Made by a program: the position numbers and the translations under genes
The notes under the pieces: model-generated
The model's input: only the letters and a program-made list of their open reading frames with translations
What the model was told of the DNA's origin: nothing
Database searches by the model: none
Shown here: positions 23,592 to 32,160 of the stretch, piece after piece
Layout: each line of letters starts with the position of its first letter
Numbering within the stretch: position 1 is the first letter of the stretch
Origin: MED-G105 sp050331095
GTDB lineage: Bacteria > Pseudomonadota > Alphaproteobacteria > Caulobacterales > Parvularculaceae
Assembly (NCBI GenBank): GCA_050331095.1
Contig: JBHJHE010000014.1
Location: 1-64,000, forward strand
DNA length: 64,000 bases
Direction of reading: 5' to 3'

Positions 23592-26153
23592 ATGCCGCCC
23601 GCCAAGCCCACAAGATCAAAGAAGAAGCCTTCGCCCTCGGCCCCCGCGTCCGCTGCGCTTGCGCCGGCGTTCGCCGACTGGTTCGCGGCCCGCGGCTGGA
23701 CGCCGCGCGCGCATCAGCTCGCCTGTCTTGACGCGGCGCGGGCGGGCGCGTCGCACCTCCTCATCGCGCCCACGGGCGGCGGCAAGACGCTCGCCGGCTT
23801 TCTGCCGAGCCTTGAGGAGATCGCCGCGCGCGACAGGCCCGGCGCGCGGGCGCGGCGGGTGCACACGATCTATGTCTCGCCGTTGAAGGCGCTCGCCGTC
23901 GACGTCGCGCGCAACGTGGCGACGCCGATCGAGGAGATGGGGCTCGACGGCAGCGTCGAGACCCGCACCGGCGACACGCCCCCGGCGCGCCGCCAGCGCC
24001 AGAAGATCAATCCGCCGGACATCTTGCTGACGACGCCCGAGCAGATCTCGCTGATGCTGTCGAACCCGGACAGTTTCGAGTATTTCGCCGGGCTTAAGGC
24101 GATCGTCCTCGACGAGCTACACGCCATCGCCTACGGCAAGCGCGGGCACCTGTTGAGCCTCGCCTTGTCGCGGCTCCACGCGATTGCGCCGGACCTGCGG
24201 GTGACGGGGCTCTCCGCCACCGTGGCCGACGCCGATCCGCTGCTGCGGTTCCTGACGCCGCAAAACCGCAACCGCCGCCCGGCGCGGCTCATCCGCGCCG
24301 CGGGCGGGGCCGAGGCGAACGTCCGGGTTCTGAACTCCGAGCGGCGCATCCCCTGGTCCGGCCACTCCGCCCGCCACGCCTGGGCCGAGGTCTACGACGC
24401 CATCAAGGAGGCGGGCCTGACGCTCGTCTTCGTCAACACCCGCAGTCAGGCGGAGCTGACGTTCCAGGCCCTGTGGCGGCTCAACGACGACAATCTGCCG
24501 ATCGCGCTCCACCACGGCTCGCTGGACGTCGCCCGGCGGCGCAAGGTCGAAGCGGCGATGACGCGGGGCGATCTGCGCGCGGTCGTCTGCACCTCGACCC
24601 TCGACCTCGGCATCGACTGGGGCGACGTCGACCTCGTCATCCAGATCGGCGCGCCGAAGGGCGCAAGCCGCCTCACCCAGCGCATCGGCCGCGCCAACCA
24701 CCGCATGAACGAGCCGAGCCGCGCCCTGATGGTGCCCGACAACAGATTCTCCGTCCTCGAATGCCTCGCCGCCAGGGACGCGATCGAGGAGGGGGCGCTC
24801 GACGGCGAGCCCCTGCGCGACGGGACGCTCGACGTTCTCGCCCAGCACGTCATGTGCGTCGCCTGCGCCGCGCCGTTCCGGCCGGAAGATCTCTATACAG
24901 AGGTATCGTCGGCGGCGCCCTACGCCGAGCTCGACCGCGCGACGTTCGACCAGGTGGTGAACTTCGTCGCCACCGGCGGCTACGCCCTGAAGAGCTACGA
25001 CCGGTACCGCCGCATCGTCGAGGACGCCGACGGCGCCTTCCGCATCCGCAACCAGCGTTTCGCCCAGCAACACCGCCTCAACGCCGGCACGATCGTCGAG
25101 GCGCCGGCCCTGAACGTGCGTCTCGCCGTCGGCAAGCCGCCGCGGCCGGGCCGCATTCTGGGCACGATGGAGGAGTGGTTCTTCGAGGGCCTGACGCCGG
25201 GAGACACGTTCCTCTTCGCCGGGGAGGTGCTGCGCTTCGTCGGCGCGGCGGGGGCGGACATGCTCGTCGTCCGCGCGCCGGGAGCCGAGCCGCGGGTGCC
25301 CTCCTGGGCCGGCGGGAAATTTCCGCTCTCGTCCTATCTCGCGGGGCGGGTGCGCAAGATGATCGAGGACCGCTCATATTGGCCGCAAACGCCGGGCCCG
25401 ATCCGGGAATGGCTGGAGTTGCAGGCCGAACGGTCGGTCATTCCGGGAGAGGACGAGCTGCTCGTCGAGACGTTTCCGAACGGGAACCGCTTCTTTCTCG
25501 TCTGCTACCCCTTCGACGGCGTCCTCGCCCACCAGACGCTCGGCACCCTGATCACACGGCGGCTCGAACGCGGCGGCGCGCAGCCCCTCGGCTTCGTCGC
25601 GACGGAGTACTCCCTGTCGGTCTGGGGGCGCCGGGATATGGAGCGGGTCGACATGGGCGCGCTCTTCGACGAGGACATGCTGGGGGACGACCTCGAAGAG
25701 TGGCTGTCGCAGTCGTTCCTGATGAAGCGCACGTTCCGCAATTGCGCGATGATCTCCGGCCTCGTCGAGCGGCGCCATCCGGGGCAGGAGAAGTCCGGCA
25801 AGCAGGTGACGTTCTCCTCGGACCTGATCTTCGACGTTTTGCGCGAGCACGAACCGGATCATATTCTCCTGAAAGCCGCCTGGGCGGACGCCGCCGGCGG
25901 CTATCTCGACCTCGCCCGGCTCTCCGGCCTCCTCGCGCGCGTCAAGGGGCGCATCCGCCACGCGCCGCTGGAGAAGGTCTCGCCCCTCGCGGTGCCGGTG
26001 ATGCTCGAGATCAACAAGGACGTCATCGTGGGCGGCGACGCCCAGGAGCAGATGCTGAAGGAAGCCTCCGACGCGCTGATCGCCGAGGCGATGGGCCAGG
26101 AAGAAACGGGCCACGACGAAAAGGGGCGGGAAAAAATGGAACGGGACGAATAA
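23592..26153 (+). CDS. Ligase-associated DNA damage response DEXH box helicase (Lhr-like)
   Basis: An 853-residue superfamily 2 helicase. Motif I APTGGGKTLAGFLP, Ia YVSPLKALAVDVARN, II VLDELHAI, III GLSATVAD, motif V TLDLGIDWGDVDLV and VI QRIGRANHRMN are all intact. The C terminus carries the large Lhr extension. Lhr-type helicases move 3' to 5' on single-stranded DNA. The next gene, pdeM, starts immediately after the stop. The ATG at 23592 gives MPPAKPTRSKKKPSPSAPA; the frame is open further upstream, but that part lies over the divergent gene. Confidence 0.93.
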   Translation: MPPAKPTRSKKKPSPSAPASAALAPAFADWFAARGWTPRAHQLACLDAARAGASHLLIAPTGGGKTLAGFLPSLEEIAARDRPGARARRVHTIYVSPLKALAVDVARNVATPIEEMGLDGSVETRTGDTPPARRQRQKINPPDILLTTPEQISLMLSNPDSFEYFAGLKAIVLDELHAIAYGKRGHLLSLALSRLHAIAPDLRVTGLSATVADADPLLRFLTPQNRNRRPARLIRAAGGAEANVRVLNSERRIPWSGHSARHAWAEVYDAIKEAGLTLVFVNTRSQAELTFQALWRLNDDNLPIALHHGSLDVARRRKVEAAMTRGDLRAVVCTSTLDLGIDWGDVDLVIQIGAPKGASRLTQRIGRANHRMNEPSRALMVPDNRFSVLECLAARDAIEEGALDGEPLRDGTLDVLAQHVMCVACAAPFRPEDLYTEVSSAAPYAELDRATFDQVVNFVATGGYALKSYDRYRRIVEDADGAFRIRNQRFAQQHRLNAGTIVEAPALNVRLAVGKPPRPGRILGTMEEWFFEGLTPGDTFLFAGEVLRFVGAAGADMLVVRAPGAEPRVPSWAGGKFPLSSYLAGRVRKMIEDRSYWPQTPGPIREWLELQAERSVIPGEDELLVETFPNGNRFFLVCYPFDGVLAHQTLGTLITRRLERGGAQPLGFVATEYSLSVWGRRDMERVDMGALFDEDMLGDDLEEWLSQSFLMKRTFRNCAMISGLVERRHPGQEKSGKQVTFSSDLIFDVLREHEPDHILLKAAWADAAGGYLDLARLSGLLARVKGRIRHAPLEKVSPLAVPVMLEINKDVIVGGDAQEQMLKEASDALIAEAMGQEETGHDEKGREKMERDE

Positions 26154-26924
26154 GTGGACGACGGACGGATCGACCTGCAGGTCAACGGCGCGCGGCTCGT
26201 GGCGCTGCCCGCGGGCGCGCTTTACTGGCCCGACGAAGAGACGCTGATCGTCGCCGACCTCCATTTTGAGAAGGGCACGGCCTACGCCCGCGACGGTGTG
26301 CTCCTGCCGCCCTACGACACCCGCACGACCTTGCGCCGTCTCGCCGTCATCGCGAAGCGGCTCGCGCCGGCGCGGATCGTCTCCCTTGGCGACGCCTTTC
26401 ACGACCGCGGCGCGCAAGGGCGCATGGACGCCGAGGACGCCGACTTCCTGGCGGCGCTTATGGGCGCCGTTCGGTGGACCTGGATCCTCGGCAACCACGC
26501 CCCCGAACCGCCGGCGCGGTTCCGCGCCGACACCGCCGAGGCGTTGCGCGTCGGGCCCGTCGTCTTCCGCCATGAGCCCGTCGCGGGCCCCGCGCCCGGC
26601 GAGATCTGCGGCCACCTGCACCCGTGCGCGCGGGTCAAGGCGAGCGGCCGGCTCATCCGCCGGCGCTGCTTCGCCGGCGACGGGACGCGGCTCATCCTGC
26701 CGGCGTTCGGGGCCTATACCGGGGGGCTCAACGTCCTCGACGCCGCCTATGAGGGGCTCTTCGGCGAGCTCACGGCCTGGGTCCTCGGCGGCAAGGGCGT
26801 CTATCCCTTCGCGAGCCGCAAACTCGCCCCCGACGGGCCCGGCGGCGCGCGCGTCGTCGACAAGTCCCCGTGGCGCGCCCATCTCGGCGAGGCGCCGGGC
26901 CCGAAACGCCTCGTTCAGCGCTAG
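26154..26924 (+). CDS. pdeM: Ligase-associated DNA damage response endonuclease PdeM
   Basis: A 256-residue calcineurin-like metallophosphoesterase. Metal ligands are visible in LIVADLHFEKGTAYAR (DxH), SLGDAFHDRG (GDxxxDR-like), ILGNHAPEPP (GNH) and EICGHLHPCARV (GHxH). PdeM is the fourth member of the ligase-associated repair set. It begins with GTG right after the TAA of the helicase gene, so expression is coupled. The C terminus ends APGPKRLVQR. Confidence 0.9.
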   Translation: MDDGRIDLQVNGARLVALPAGALYWPDEETLIVADLHFEKGTAYARDGVLLPPYDTRTTLRRLAVIAKRLAPARIVSLGDAFHDRGAQGRMDAEDADFLAALMGAVRWTWILGNHAPEPPARFRADTAEALRVGPVVFRHEPVAGPAPGEICGHLHPCARVKASGRLIRRRCFAGDGTRLILPAFGAYTGGLNVLDAAYEGLFGELTAWVLGGKGVYPFASRKLAPDGPGGARVVDKSPWRAHLGEAPGPKRLVQR

Positions 26925-26947
26925 ATGTGGCGCGTACTCGGCTGCAA

Positions 26948-26976
26948 TTGACAAAATCGGCGGCCGGCGCGTAACA
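26948..26976 (+). promoter_or_regulatory. Candidate sigma70-type promoter of rpmJ
   Basis: TTGACA at 26948-26953, then 17 bases, then GTAACA at 26971-26976, about 58 bases upstream of the rpmJ start. The spacing is ideal and the -35 box is a perfect match. The -10 box is imperfect. Confidence 0.5.
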
Positions 26977-27033
26977 CCCGCGCTTCGATTGAACCCCGCG
27001 CCCGCCGCGCGCGCCCGCTCGGAAACCGGACCG

Positions 27034-27159
27034 ATGAAAGTCAGAAGCTCGATCAAGTCGTTGAAGGCGCGCCACAAGGACTGCCGCGTCGTGCGCCGCA
27101 AGCGCCGCATCTACGTCATCAACAAGACCCAGAAACGCTTCAAGGCGCGCCAGGGTTAA
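27034..27159 (+). CDS. rpmJ: 50S ribosomal protein L36, zinc-free (YkgO) type
   Basis: A 41-residue basic protein: MKVRSSIKSLKARHKDCRVV followed by RRKRRIYVINKTQKRFKARQ and a final G. This is the standard alphaproteobacterial form of L36 lacking the four-cysteine zinc site. It stands alone, as is usual in this class, between the pdeM and TPR genes. A good promoter match lies upstream. Confidence 0.96.
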   Translation: MKVRSSIKSLKARHKDCRVVRRKRRIYVINKTQKRFKARQG

Positions 27160-27226
27160 TCCCCGGTCCGTACATCGCGTTTTCGTGGGTTGGATCGTTA
27201 AGCGCTGCGCGGTAGCTTCGCGGCGT

Positions 27227-27802
27227 ATGGGTGTGTGCGTTTCCCGTCCAGGGCGATTACTCGCGCGCGCGGCCGCCGTGGGCGCTGCGTTGTCGCTCGT
27301 CGCGCCGGCGCACGCGGACCATGACGATCCAAGCCTCGACGGGCTCTTCGACGACCTGAAACGCGCCGAAGCCGCCGACGCCCCGGCGATCGCCGCGCGC
27401 ATCGACGCGATCTGGGCCGACGCGCCAAGCGACACCGTGAACGTTCTCTATGAGCGCGCCGAGGCGAGCTTCGAGGCCGGCGACGCCGACCTCGCCCGCA
27501 TCGTCGTCGACCACGCCCTGGCGCTCGGCCCGGGCTTCGCCCAGGGCTACGCCCTGCGCGCGGCGATCCGCCTGCGCATCGAGGACGTCTCCGGCGCCGT
27601 GGAGGATCTGGAGCGGGCGATCGACATCGAGCCGCGCCACTACCCAGCGCGCATCGTCCTCGGCGAGATCCTCGCCGACGGCGGCGAGCCCGAGGCGGCG
27701 TTCGACATGCTGCAAGAGGCGCTTTTGTGGAACCCCCACGCCGAGCGCGCCCGCGACGCCGCCCGGCGCATCCGCCGCGAGCTCGACGGCCAGGAGATCT
27801 GA
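27227..27802 (+). CDS. Exported TPR repeat protein
   Basis: About 191 residues with a signal peptide (LLARAAAVGAALSLVAPAHA) followed by tetratricopeptide-like helices. LYERAEASFEAGDADLARIV, the stretch around RLRIEDVSGAVEDLERAIDI, and LGEILADGGEPEAAFDMLQE each resemble one TPR unit. It is likely a periplasmic scaffold of unknown partner. The frame also has an earlier start at 27185, but the ATG at 27227 places the signal peptide correctly. Confidence 0.75.
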   Translation: MGVCVSRPGRLLARAAAVGAALSLVAPAHADHDDPSLDGLFDDLKRAEAADAPAIAARIDAIWADAPSDTVNVLYERAEASFEAGDADLARIVVDHALALGPGFAQGYALRAAIRLRIEDVSGAVEDLERAIDIEPRHYPARIVLGEILADGGEPEAAFDMLQEALLWNPHAERARDAARRIRRELDGQEI

Positions 27803-27939
27803 AGGCCCCCCTCAAGGCTCTCAAGGCTCAAAGGTCGGACGGGCCGGTTTTCCCCAAAGGCCGAATTTCGGCTTGCCGTCATCCCGCGGCGCACCGCTTA
27901 ATCGCGACACGAGCGAATCATGAAAGCGAGGCGATCCCC

Positions 27940-28215
27940 ATGGCCGACGGCGCAACCGACATCAGCGCAGAGCACGCGACGGGCGGCGTCGCGGCCGACC
28001 GCCTGCGGAGCTTCATTGAACGGATCGAACGCCTGGAGGAGGACAAGCAGGCCGTCATGGGCGACATGAAAGAGGTCTACGCGGAAGCCAAGGGCGAGGG
28101 CTACGACGCCAAGATCATGCGCCAGATCGTCCGCCTGCGAAAGATGAACCGCGCCGCCCGCCAGGAGCAGGAAGCGCTCCTGGAGCTCTACATGTCGGCG
28201 CTCGGAGAAGCCTGA
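27940..28215 (+). CDS. gapR: GapR family DNA-binding protein (DUF2312/UPF0335)
   Basis: A 91-residue protein. The core RLRSFIERIERLEEDKQAVM, GDMKEVYAEAKGEGYDAKIM and RQIVRLRKMNR is DUF2312. In Caulobacter, GapR is an essential nucleoid protein that encircles overtwisted DNA ahead of polymerases and aids topoisomerases. The long coiled-coil helix and basic C-terminal part are intact. The ATG at 27940, with a GAGG upstream, gives a short variable N terminus (MADGATDISAEHATGG). Confidence 0.92.
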   Translation: MADGATDISAEHATGGVAADRLRSFIERIERLEEDKQAVMGDMKEVYAEAKGEGYDAKIMRQIVRLRKMNRAARQEQEALLELYMSALGEA

Positions 28216-28266
28216 AGCCGGGGCGGGCGTCGCCCCGTCGGCCGACAGCGCGCCGCGTCGACCGCG

Positions 28267-28815
28267 TTATTCGGTTGGCTGAACGCCCAGGTCCTCCTGA
28301 TCGACGGGCGTGTTCTGATCGAAGAACAAGAGCCAGCGGCCCTCGGTCAGGCGAAACTGAAGCGACAGATAGCTCCGCTTCGCCGCCGCCTCGGGGGCCT
28401 CCCGGTACTGGTATATGACGAGGGCGCTCGCAAGCCGATCGCCGACGTCGCAGCGAAGGATCGTCGGGGTCCAGCGCCATCCGTCGTCGCGAAACCAGGC
28501 GCGGTGCAGTTCGATGGCGGCGGCCTCGCCGTCGACCAACGCGCCGTTCGGAAGCACGATGACGAGGTCCTCGGCGATGGTCGAGACGTAGGTTTCGAAG
28601 TCGCGGCTTGACACGGCTTCCAGATGCCGGAGCAGGTCGGCGTCGAAAGACGAGGACGACGGCTCGTCGCCGCCGCGGCAGCTCCCGACGACCTCCGCTT
28701 GAACGCCGCCGCCGCCGATCGCCGCCAGGCTCCCGGCGACGCCCGCGCCGGCGGCGCGCAACGCCCTGGCGGCGCCGCGCCTCGTCGCCGCCGACTGGCG
28801 GCGCATCAACCGCAT
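28267..28815 (-). CDS. NTF2-like (SnoaL/DUF4440) exported protein
   Basis: About 182 residues. The N terminus is arginine-rich (MRLMRRQSAATRRGAARALR) followed by a hydrophobic stretch, possibly a Tat-like signal. The mature part, LLRHLEAVSSRDFETYVSTI through EGRWLLFFDQNTPV, matches the cone-shaped NTF2-like fold of small ketosteroid isomerase-like proteins. The reaction, if any, is unknown. A similar protein, with a lipoprotein signal, is encoded at 45451-45918. Confidence 0.68.
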   Translation of the reverse strand: MRLMRRQSAATRRGAARALRAAGAGVAGSLAAIGGGGVQAEVVGSCRGGDEPSSSSFDADLLRHLEAVSSRDFETYVSTIAEDLVIVLPNGALVDGEAAAIELHRAWFRDDGWRWTPTILRCDVGDRLASALVIYQYREAPEAAAKRSYLSLQFRLTEGRWLLFFDQNTPVDQEDLGVQPTE

Positions 28816-29031
28816 CGACGCGCCCGCGCGCGATTACACGCTCCGTTTTCCAACCAATCCTCGCTCGCCGCTCTCTCGCCGCCGTCGGAACCGCGAACCG
28901 CCGTCCGTGATCGCCGTCGGCGACGGTCGTTCAATTCTCGATGGTCGAGCGCCGCCGGACGACGGCGCTCCGAACCTCGATATAATAAACGTGCACGTAT
29001 TACTCTATTTCATTTTATTCGGATTGAATAA

Positions 29032-29140
29032 TGGCGTCCGCTTTGATGGCCTGTCAAGGACAAGCCGCTTCGCGGTCGCCGAAGGCGATCCTTGACAGGC
29101 CATCAAAACGGCGCGACCGTTCCACCAGAAAAATCAATAG
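29032..29140 (+). repeat. Interspersed intergenic repeat, family 2, copy 1 (long hairpin)
   Basis: GATGGCCTGTCAAGGA (29045-29060) and TCCTTGACAGGCCATC (29089-29104) are perfect 16-base inverted arms around a 28-base loop. Related copies lie at 40448-40557 and, inverted, at 45986-46106. The shared block extends from GGCGTCC to CAATAG. The surrounding 28816-29471 interval holds this repeat, low-GC flanks and an insertion-sequence remnant, and no other gene I can support. Confidence 0.8.
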
Positions 29141-29176
29141 GTAAATATGAATAGAGGCGGGAAGCGGACCTGTTTA

Positions 29177-29460
29177 GGGTCTGTACTGAAGCCAACCTAA
29201 TCGAGTTCTTTGCGCAAAGCGTGATTCACGATTCCCGTCAAAGGCAGGCGTGAATGGCGCGATTTGATCTGTCCGATGAAAAAGGCGCGGCGATCAAACC
29301 GTCGCCGCCGAAACGCGCGCGACAGGCCCGGCGCGCACGGATGACTGCAACGTTCTGAACGGGCTTTTCCATATTCTCCGTATGGGCGCGCCGTGCGCGC
29401 TGACCCGCGAGTACGACGCTACCCAGATCGGTCATGCGCACGAAAACCACCCGCCTTTTG
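29177..29460 (+). pseudogene. Remnant of an IS5-family transposase (orfA-like N terminus)
   Basis: From the ATG at 29254 the frame reads MARFDLSDEKGAAIKPSPPK, a decayed version of the MARFDLSDEEWAIIEPLLP start of IS5-group transposases. After about 34 codons the similarity moves to another frame (VLNGLFHILRMGAPC), a frameshifted copy of the VLNGIFYILRTGAPW segment, and then it is lost. GGGTCTGTACTGAA at 29177-29190 resembles the terminal repeat of this group. Only the first ~70 codons remain, so the element cannot move itself. Confidence 0.7.
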
Positions 29461-29471
29461 TCGAACGCGCG

Positions 29472-30395
29472 CTAACGGCGGGCGGTCAGCGTCGCGCCGA
29501 CGACCGCAAGGACAGCGCCGCCAAGGATCCAGCCGGACAGCGAACTCAGCCCGAGGAGGCTGAGAAGCATGACCGCGACGATTGGCGTCATGAACGCCAT
29601 GCTGCCGATGACGGCGGGGGCGCCCGCGCGCGTCGCGCGATCCCAGAGCATGTTCGACGTGGTGAACGGACCAATTCCGATCGCAACGATCGCAAGCGTT
29701 TCCGGGATCGTCGGCAGGTATCGGGGCTCGAACGCAAGATGCGCAATAAACGAGGCGACAGCGATCACGCCCATGGACGGCCCAACGACGTCGCGTCGTG
29801 TTTTCGCGGTCGCGCGGGCGACGGAATAAAGCGCAAAGGTCAAGGCGCCGCATATGCCGAGGACGACGCCGAACGCACTCAGTTCGCCGCCGCTCAACCT
29901 GGAGGCCAGCGCCAAGGCGACGCCGCCGAAGCCCGCGAAGACGCCAAGCCACTGAAGCGCGCTCGGCGCACGCTTCAAAGCAAGGGCAGAGAAGCCGACC
30001 ATAAAGACCGGCCACAGATAATGGACGATGTTGGCCTCTGCTGGACCGATCCTCGCTATCGCCGCCAGGTAGAACGCGTTGTTGCCGAGAAGGCCGAGGG
30101 CGACCACGAAGATCGAGCGTCTTGGAACGTCCATCCAGCCTCGAAGATCGCGGCGTTTGAGCGCGAGCGATGCGGTCGCGACGAAACCGGCGGCCGCAGC
30201 GAGGCTAAGTATCAGGAACGGCGGGGTCGGCTGCGCGATCGACGCGAGCGACGGCCAGGTCGCCCATATCACGACGGCGCCGCCGGCGAGGCCGATAGCC
30301 TTGGCGCGCGGTCCGGCGGGAATCCGCCGGGAGACGATCTCGGCAAGGTCTGTCCACCTCACAAGCGCCTGCGGTCGACCCGTCGCCATCTCCAT
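29472..30395 (-). CDS. EamA/DMT family transporter
   Basis: About 307 residues with ten hydrophobic helices in two EamA repeats. Recognisable parts are AGGAVVIWATWPSLASIAQP, FYLAAIARIGPAEANIVHYL and WPVFMVGFSALALKRAPSAL in the first half. The second has TSNMLWDRATRAGAPAVIGS and ends LAVVGATLTARR. The DMT superfamily exports amino acids or metabolites, and the substrate is unknown. The start is taken as the ATG at 30395 (MEMATGRPQ), with an internal ATG at 30389 as an alternative. Confidence 0.85.
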   Translation of the reverse strand: MEMATGRPQALVRWTDLAEIVSRRIPAGPRAKAIGLAGGAVVIWATWPSLASIAQPTPPFLILSLAAAAGFVATASLALKRRDLRGWMDVPRRSIFVVALGLLGNNAFYLAAIARIGPAEANIVHYLWPVFMVGFSALALKRAPSALQWLGVFAGFGGVALALASRLSGGELSAFGVVLGICGALTFALYSVARATAKTRRDVVGPSMGVIAVASFIAHLAFEPRYLPTIPETLAIVAIGIGPFTTSNMLWDRATRAGAPAVIGSMAFMTPIVAVMLLSLLGLSSLSGWILGGAVLAVVGATLTARR

Positions 30396-30550
30396 TGACT
30401 TAAAACTCTCCGCGCCTCGCGGAGACCTCGTATCCGCGTTCAGGCGGGGCCGGAAGACGTTCGCGCTATCAAGCGGAGCCCAGCCCCCCGCGTCGCCGCC
30501 AGCCGCGCCCTGTCCAACGCAAGCGCCTAGGGGCGCGGAGACCGGCCCCT

Positions 30551-32029
30551 TTAGCTCGCTTCGCGGGCCTGGAGGCCGTGTTCCTTCAATTTGCGGTATA
30601 GCGTCGATCGGCCCATGCCGAGGCGGCGGGCGACTTCGGACATGCGGCCGTTGTAGGTGGCGATGGCGAGTTCGATGAGGCCGCGCTCGATGTCGTGGAG
30701 CGAGCGCACATGGCCCTCGCGGTCGAACGCCTCGACGCCGGCGTGATCCGCCGCGTCGTCGATATAGGCCGCATCCGGATCGACCGCCGCCGCCTCGTCC
30801 GGATCGTCGAGGGCGAGGGGCGGGCCCATGTCGACGCCGGCGGCGTCGAATTCGGCGGCGAGGAGGGGAAAGTCGCGCGCCGACAGGAACGCGCCCTCGG
30901 CGAGGACCACGGCGCGGAAGATCGCGTTCTCGAGCTGGCGGACGTTGCCGGGCCAGGGCTGGCGCTTCAGGACCTCCATGACCTCGTGGCGCACGCCGCG
31001 CACGTCGCGCCCCTCTTCGGCGTTGTAGCGCTTGATGAAGTGGTCGATGAGCGCGGGAACGTCGTCGGCCCGATCGCGCAAGGGCGGCACGTGCACGGGG
31101 AAAACGTTGAGGCGGTAGAAAAGGTCCTCCCGGAACCGGCCCTCGGCGACTTCGACCGCGAGGTCGCGGTTCGTCGCGGAGACGACGCGGACGTCGACCT
31201 TGACGGGGCGCTTGGCGCCGATGGGGTCGACCTCGCCCTCCTGGAGGACGCGCTAGAGCTTCACCTGCATGTCGGCCGGCAATTCGCCCACCTCGTCGAG
31301 GAAGATCGTGCCGCCGTCGGCCTCCTGAAACTTGCCGACGTGCCTCGCATTGGCGCCGGTGAACGAGCCTTTTTCGTGGCCGAAGAGAATGCTTTCGACG
31401 AGGTTTTCCGGGATCGCGCCGCAGTTCACGGTCACGAAGGCGCGTCGCGAGCGGTCCGAAGAGCCCTGGATCGCGCGGGCGACCATCTCCTTGCCGACGC
31501 CGCTTTCGCCGGTGATCAGGATGGGGATGTTCGAGGCCGCGGCGCGCTCGCCGAGCCGGGCGACGTTGCGCAGGGCGGGGCTGTCGCCGACGAGGTCGCG
31601 AAAGCCCATGGCGCCGTCGCGCTTGCGCTTGAGGCGCGAGACCTCGCCGCGCAGGGTGGAGAAGTTGAACGCGTTCTTGATGGAGACGACGACGCGCTCC
31701 GGCGAGGCGGGCTTGACGAAAAAGTCCGCCGCGCCGTTCTGCATCGCCTCGACGACGGTGTCGACGCCGCCCTGCGCGGTGAGCACGATGACAGGGAGGT
31801 CGTCCTGCAGCGCCTTCATGCGCTTCAGGGCCTCCATGCCGCCAAGGCCCGGCATTCTGAGGTCGAGCATGACGAGGGCGACGCTCGCGCCCCGCTCGCT
31901 CTGCATGACGTCGCTCGCCGCTTCCCCGCTGTCGGCCTGGATCACCGGATAGCCCGCGCGCTCGCAGACGGCCTGCATCAGCCGGCGCTGGGTGGGATCG
32001 TCGTCGACAATCAGGATGGTCTGGGCCAT
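30551..32029 (-). pseudogene. NtrC-family sigma54-dependent response regulator, interrupted by an amber codon
   Basis: Receiver domain at the N terminus (ILIVDDDPTQ, phospho-acceptor region LVMLDLRMPGLGG, VLTAQGGVDT, FFVKP). A AAA+ sigma54 activator domain follows (ITGESGVGKEMVARAI, FGHEKGSFTGANARH, FLDEVGELPADMQVKL). A TAG at 31253-31255 then falls where the family has leucine (KLLRVLQ). The same frame continues RVLQEGEVDPIGAKRPVKVD, SATNRDL, FREDLFYRLNVFPV and a Fis-type helix-turn-helix (EVARRLGMGRSTLYRKLKEH). One base pair separates it from an intact ~492-residue regulator. No kinase gene is adjacent. Confidence 0.88.
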
Positions 32030-32160
32030 TGCGGGGTCCGCTCTCGACTTCGCTTGAACTCGTTCGAGATAGCGCCCCGGCGTTAACGACCGCTTTCAAT
32101 CGTCTCATTCCGGGGCGCCCGGCCGCCAACCGCCGCGCGGCCGTTTTCGAGGAGATCCGC

